Shown in pieces: positions 60,967 through 64,000 of a stretch of DNA of 64,000 bases. The notes below the pieces were generated by a model. That model saw only the letters and a program-made list of their open reading frames with translations. It ran no database searches and had not been told where the DNA came from. Origin of the DNA: Stutzerimonas stutzeri (GTDB taxonomy: Bacteria; Pseudomonadota; Gammaproteobacteria; Pseudomonadales; Pseudomonadaceae); the NCBI RefSeq assembly GCF_024448955.1, contig NZ_JAMOIH010000005.1, positions 1 to 64,000 on the forward strand, written 5' to 3'. How positions within the stretch are numbered: position 1 is the stretch's first letter; each line of letters starts with the position of its first letter. A program made the translations under genes and the position numbers.

Positions 60967-60995
60967 CAGCTGTCAGCCGCTGGATTGAGGTGAAT

Positions 60996-61691
60996 ATGCG
61001 CCGCTTGTTGATTGTTCTTCCGCTGATGTCCGCTGTGGTTCTGACCGGTTGCGTGGCGCCAGCCCCGAAGCCCAATGACCCGTACTACGCACCGGTCTTA
61101 CCGCGTACGCCGCTGCCGGCTGCGCAAAACAACGGCGCCATCTATCAGGCGGGTTTCGAGACCAATCTGTACGACGACCGGAAGGCTCATCGGGTCGGTG
61201 ACATCATCACCATCACGCTCAACGAGCGGACCCAGGCGAGCAAGAATGCCAATTCGCAGATATCCAAGGAGAGCAGCGCCAATATCGGGCTCGGCTCGCT
61301 GTTTGGCGGCGCCGTATCGATGGCCAACCCGTTGACCGGCAACGCCATGAACCTGGGCGCCGAATACGACGCGGCACGTGATACTTCCGGCTCCGGTCAG
61401 GCAGGGCAGAGCAACAGCCTGTCCGGCTCGATCACCGTTACCGTGTCCGACGTGCTGCCAAACGGCATTCTGGCGATTCGCGGTGAGAAGTGGATGACAC
61501 TCAATACGGGCGACGAGTTGGTGCGCATTGCCGGTCTGGTGCGCGCGGACGACATCGCGACCGATAACACGGTGCCGTCGACCCGTATCGCCGATGCCCG
61601 CATCACCTATTCCGGTACCGGCGCCTTCGCCGATGCCAGCCAGCCCGGTTGGCTGGACCGTTTCTTCATCAGCCCGTTGTGGCCGTTCTAA
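60996..61691 (+). CDS. flgH: Flagellar L-ring lipoprotein FlgH
   Basis: FlgH forms the outer-membrane L-ring. The 231-residue precursor [11 protein letters not shown] has the lipobox VLTGC. Conserved blocks are [20 protein letters not shown] and [20 protein letters not shown]. The in-frame GTG six bases earlier overlaps the GAGGT ribosome site, so the ATG is preferred. Confidence 0.95.
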   Translation: MRRLLIVLPLMSAVVLTGCVAPAPKPNDPYYAPVLPRTPLPAAQNNGAIYQAGFETNLYDDRKAHRVGDIITITLNERTQASKNANSQISKESSANIGLGSLFGGAVSMANPLTGNAMNLGAEYDAARDTSGSGQAGQSNSLSGSITVTVSDVLPNGILAIRGEKWMTLNTGDELVRIAGLVRADDIATDNTVPSTRIADARITYSGTGAFADASQPGWLDRFFISPLWPF

Positions 61692-61704
61692 GCAGGTGCA
61701 GGCA

Positions 61705-62808
61705 ATGAAACTGTTCAGCTCATTCGTAGTTGCCTTGCTGTGCCTGGTAGCCGTTCCGGCCCAGGCCGAGCGGCTCAAGGACATCGCCACCATTCAGGGC
61801 GTTCGTAGCAACCAGTTGATCGGCTACGGTCTGGTGGTCGGCCTCAATGGCAGTGGCGACCAGACCACCCAGACGCCGTTCACGGTGCAGACCTTCAACA
61901 ACATGATGGCGCAGTTCGGCATCAAGGTGCCGGCGGGTGGCAACGTTCAGCTGAAGAACGTCGCGGCCGTGTCCATTCATGCCGATCTGCCGCCCTTTGC
62001 CAAGCCGGGCCAGACGATCGATATCACCGTTTCGTCGATCGGCAACGCCAAGAGCTTGCGCGGCGGCAGTCTGTTGATGGCGCCGCTCAAGGGTATCGAC
62101 GGCAACGTCTACGCCATCGCTCAGGGCAACCTGGTGGTGGGCGGTTTCGATGCCGGCGGTGGGGACGGTTCGCGCATTACCGTCAACATTCCCTCCGCAG
62201 GTCGTATTCCGAACGGTGCGACGGTCGAACGGCCGGTGCCGAGCGCATTCAACCAGGGCAACACCCTGACGATGAACCTCAATCGTCCGGATTTCACCAC
62301 CGCCAAAAACATCGTCGACCATATCAACGAGTTGCTCGGCCCGGGTGTGGCCCAGGCGCTCGACGGGGGCTCGATCAGCATTACCGCGCCTCTGGATCCG
62401 AGCCAGCGCGTCGACTATCTGTCGATCCTGGAAAACCTGGAGGTCGACGTTGGCCAGGCGGTCGCCAAGGTGATCATCAATTCGCGCACCGGCACCATCG
62501 TGATCGGCCAGAACGTTCGCGTGCAGCCGGCCGCCGTTACCCACGGCAGCCTGACCGTGACCATTTCCGAAGACCCGCAAGTCAGCCAGCCGAACCCGCT
62601 GTCGGACGGCCAGACGGTGGTCGTGCCCAACTCCAATGTCAAGGCGGAGCAGGAGGCCAAACCGATGTTCAAGTTCGGTCCGGGCACCACGCTTGATGAG
62701 ATCGTGCGAGCGGTGAATCAGGTGGGCGCCGCGCCCAGCGACTTGATGGCCATCCTCGAAGCGCTCAAGCAAGCCGGCGCTTTGCAAGCCGACCTGATCG
62801 TGATCTGA
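61705..62808 (+). CDS. flgI: Flagellar P-ring protein FlgI
   Basis: FlgI forms the periplasmic P-ring. The 367-residue precursor has a signal peptide ending AQAER and the conserved [38 protein letters not shown] and [20 protein letters not shown]. It needs FlgA for assembly, encoded on the opposite strand at the left of this cluster. Confidence 0.96.
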   Translation: MKLFSSFVVALLCLVAVPAQAERLKDIATIQGVRSNQLIGYGLVVGLNGSGDQTTQTPFTVQTFNNMMAQFGIKVPAGGNVQLKNVAAVSIHADLPPFAKPGQTIDITVSSIGNAKSLRGGSLLMAPLKGIDGNVYAIAQGNLVVGGFDAGGGDGSRITVNIPSAGRIPNGATVERPVPSAFNQGNTLTMNLNRPDFTTAKNIVDHINELLGPGVAQALDGGSISITAPLDPSQRVDYLSILENLEVDVGQAVAKVIINSRTGTIVIGQNVRVQPAAVTHGSLTVTISEDPQVSQPNPLSDGQTVVVPNSNVKAEQEAKPMFKFGPGTTLDEIVRAVNQVGAAPSDLMAILEALKQAGALQADLIVI

Positions 62809-62818
62809 GGACCGGGAC

Positions 62819-64000
62819 ATGGAAAATCGACTGGGGCTTGGCCGGCGCACACCTGATAGCGGCAGCTATTCCGACCTGAATCGGCTGAATCAGCTCAAGG
62901 TTGGCAAGGACCGTGACGGCGCGGAGAACGTGCGCAAGGTTGCGCAGGAGTTCGAGTCCCTGTTCATGAACGAGATGCTCAAGTCGATGCGTTCGGCCAC
63001 CGAGGTGATGTCCAAGGACAATCCATTCAACAGCCAGGCCAGCAAGCAGTATCAGGATATGCACGACCAGCAGCTGTCGGTCACGCTTTCCAAAGAAGGC
63101 GGCGGCATAGGCCTGGCTGACGTGCTGATCCGTCAGCTGAGCAAGCAGCAGGAGCCCAGCGAGAAGCCCAATCCCTTCGCTCAGGTTGGACAGGCCGAAG
63201 GTGCGAAAGCGTCGAGCAGCCCCAGCGCCGCCGTTGCGCCGGCTAGAAATGACGCGCAGCTGCTGAATCAACGCCGTCTGGCGCTGCCGGGTAAGCTTGC
63301 CGAGCGTCCATCGGCAGAGACCGCACCCGCCGAGGTTGCCAAGAACGGAACCGATGCTCAACAGGCCGGCAAGCCGCAGCCGTTGGTGAATCTCGATTGG
63401 CAGCCCGCCACGGCCTTCGCGGCACCCCACGATGCGCCGTTGATCGTCAATGGTGTCGAGGCGACGGCACCGAGCGCGCCGAGCAAGACGCGTTTCAACT
63501 CACCGGCCGAATTTATCGCGACCATGCTGCCCATGGCGGAGAAAGCCGCCAAGCGACTCGGCGTAGAGCCACGCTTCCTGGTGGCTCAGGCTGCGCTGGA
63601 AACCGGCTGGGGCAAGTCGATGATTCGGCAGAAGGACGGCAGCAACAGCCACAACCTGTTCGGCATCAAAGCCACGGGTTGGCAAGGTGAATCCGCGACG
63701 GTCACCACAACCGAGTACGTCAACGGCAAGGCGACCAAGCAGGTCGCTGGGTTCCGGGCTTACGACTCGTTCGAACAGAGTTTCAACGATTACGTTCGGC
63801 TGCTTGAAAACAATGACCGTTACCAGCCGGCGATTCAGGTTGCGAGCGCCACCGGTAACTCGGAGCGCTTCGTCAACGAACTACAGCGGGCCGGTTACGC
63901 GACCGACCCGCAATATGCGAACAAGATCAATCAGATCGCTCGCAAAGTGCGGACCTACCAAACGATCGCTGACGCGAGTTCAGCGCCCGCCGTGCGGACT
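62819..64000 (+). CDS. flgJ: Flagellar rod-cap muramidase FlgJ, 3' end outside the window
   Basis: This reading frame begins at the ATG 11 bp after flgI and stays open to the right edge, so only about 394 residues are visible and the stop lies beyond. The N-terminal rod-capping domain reads AQEFESLFMNEMLKSMR and NPFNSQASKQYQDMHDQQLS. After a variable linker the C-terminal glucosaminidase domain shows FIATMLPMAEKAAKRLG, LVAQAALETGWGKS (catalytic Glu) and NLFGIKATGWQG. FlgJ cuts peptidoglycan to let the rod pass. Confidence 0.95.
   Translation, partial: MENRLGLGRRTPDSGSYSDLNRLNQLKVGKDRDGAENVRKVAQEFESLFMNEMLKSMRSATEVMSKDNPFNSQASKQYQDMHDQQLSVTLSKEGGGIGLADVLIRQLSKQQEPSEKPNPFAQVGQAEGAKASSSPSAAVAPARNDAQLLNQRRLALPGKLAERPSAETAPAEVAKNGTDAQQAGKPQPLVNLDWQPATAFAAPHDAPLIVNGVEATAPSAPSKTRFNSPAEFIATMLPMAEKAAKRLGVEPRFLVAQAALETGWGKSMIRQKDGSNSHNLFGIKATGWQGESATVTTTEYVNGKATKQVAGFRAYDSFEQSFNDYVRLLENNDRYQPAIQVASATGNSERFVNELQRAGYATDPQYANKINQIARKVRTYQTIADASSAPAVRT

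Overview
The window reads as a chromosomal segment of a GC-rich pseudomonad, most likely of the Stutzerimonas (Pseudomonas stutzeri) group. Evidence is the gene order alaS-lysC-csrA-tRNA-Ser-tRNA-Arg, an AmrZ orthologue, polar-flagellum genes cheV-cheR-flgBCDE/flgFGHIJ with sigma54 promoters, a btuB-cob operon in Pseudomonas order, and an oadGAB sodium-pump cluster. The species call is inference.

Bases 1 to about 9580 are an accessory island of lower, uneven GC. It opens with the end of an integron: a promoterless secreted-protein cassette with a clear 58-bp attC site, followed by an IS1182-family element. Next come a hypothetical protein with a PD-(D/E)XK-like core, a 206-residue catalytic-domain-only tyrosine recombinase, a caspase-like (clan CD) protein and a large AT-rich protein with a C-terminal nuclease motif. 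Copies of a short palindromic unit containing TCTGGCCGG lie between these genes. A decayed VOC/PhnB-like pseudogene follows. The island ends with a complete, foreign-looking ttcA directly upstream of the host's own ttcA, which has lost its 5' part and begins inside the PP-loop motif. This is what integration into ttcA by an element carrying a replacement copy would leave.

Bases 10.3-16.4 kb return to core sequence: a class I DAHP synthase preceded by two aromatic-rich leader peptides and an intrinsic terminator, a Tag-like glycosylase, a Sir2 deacylase, two tandem NlpC/P60 lipoproteins, a small HNH protein and a metallophosphoesterase. Bases 16.5-28.3 kb hold a cobalamin riboswitch and the operon btuB-(membrane protein)-cobO-cobB-bluB-cobD-cobC-cobQ-cobU-cobT-cobC-cobS. 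It covers uptake, adenosylation, a,c-amidation, late amidations and nucleotide-loop assembly. The molybdate operon modEABC (28.3-31.6 kb, minus strand) follows, with a near-perfect ModE palindrome upstream.

Bases 31.8-51.4 kb carry a periplasmic glutathione peroxidase, a FadL porin, sseA, rnd-ycgL-ycgN, a gluzincin-like protease, ltaE, alaS, lysC, csrA, four tRNA genes, mgtE with a start-site hairpin, oadGAB and amrZ. From 51.5 kb to the right edge lie flagellar and chemotaxis genes: flgM-flgN-flgZ and flgA on the minus strand, then cheV, cheR, flgBCDE and flgFGHIJ on the plus strand, with flgJ running off the end. Sigma54 and sigma28 promoter sequences can be read directly in front of flgA, flgB, flgF and flgM.
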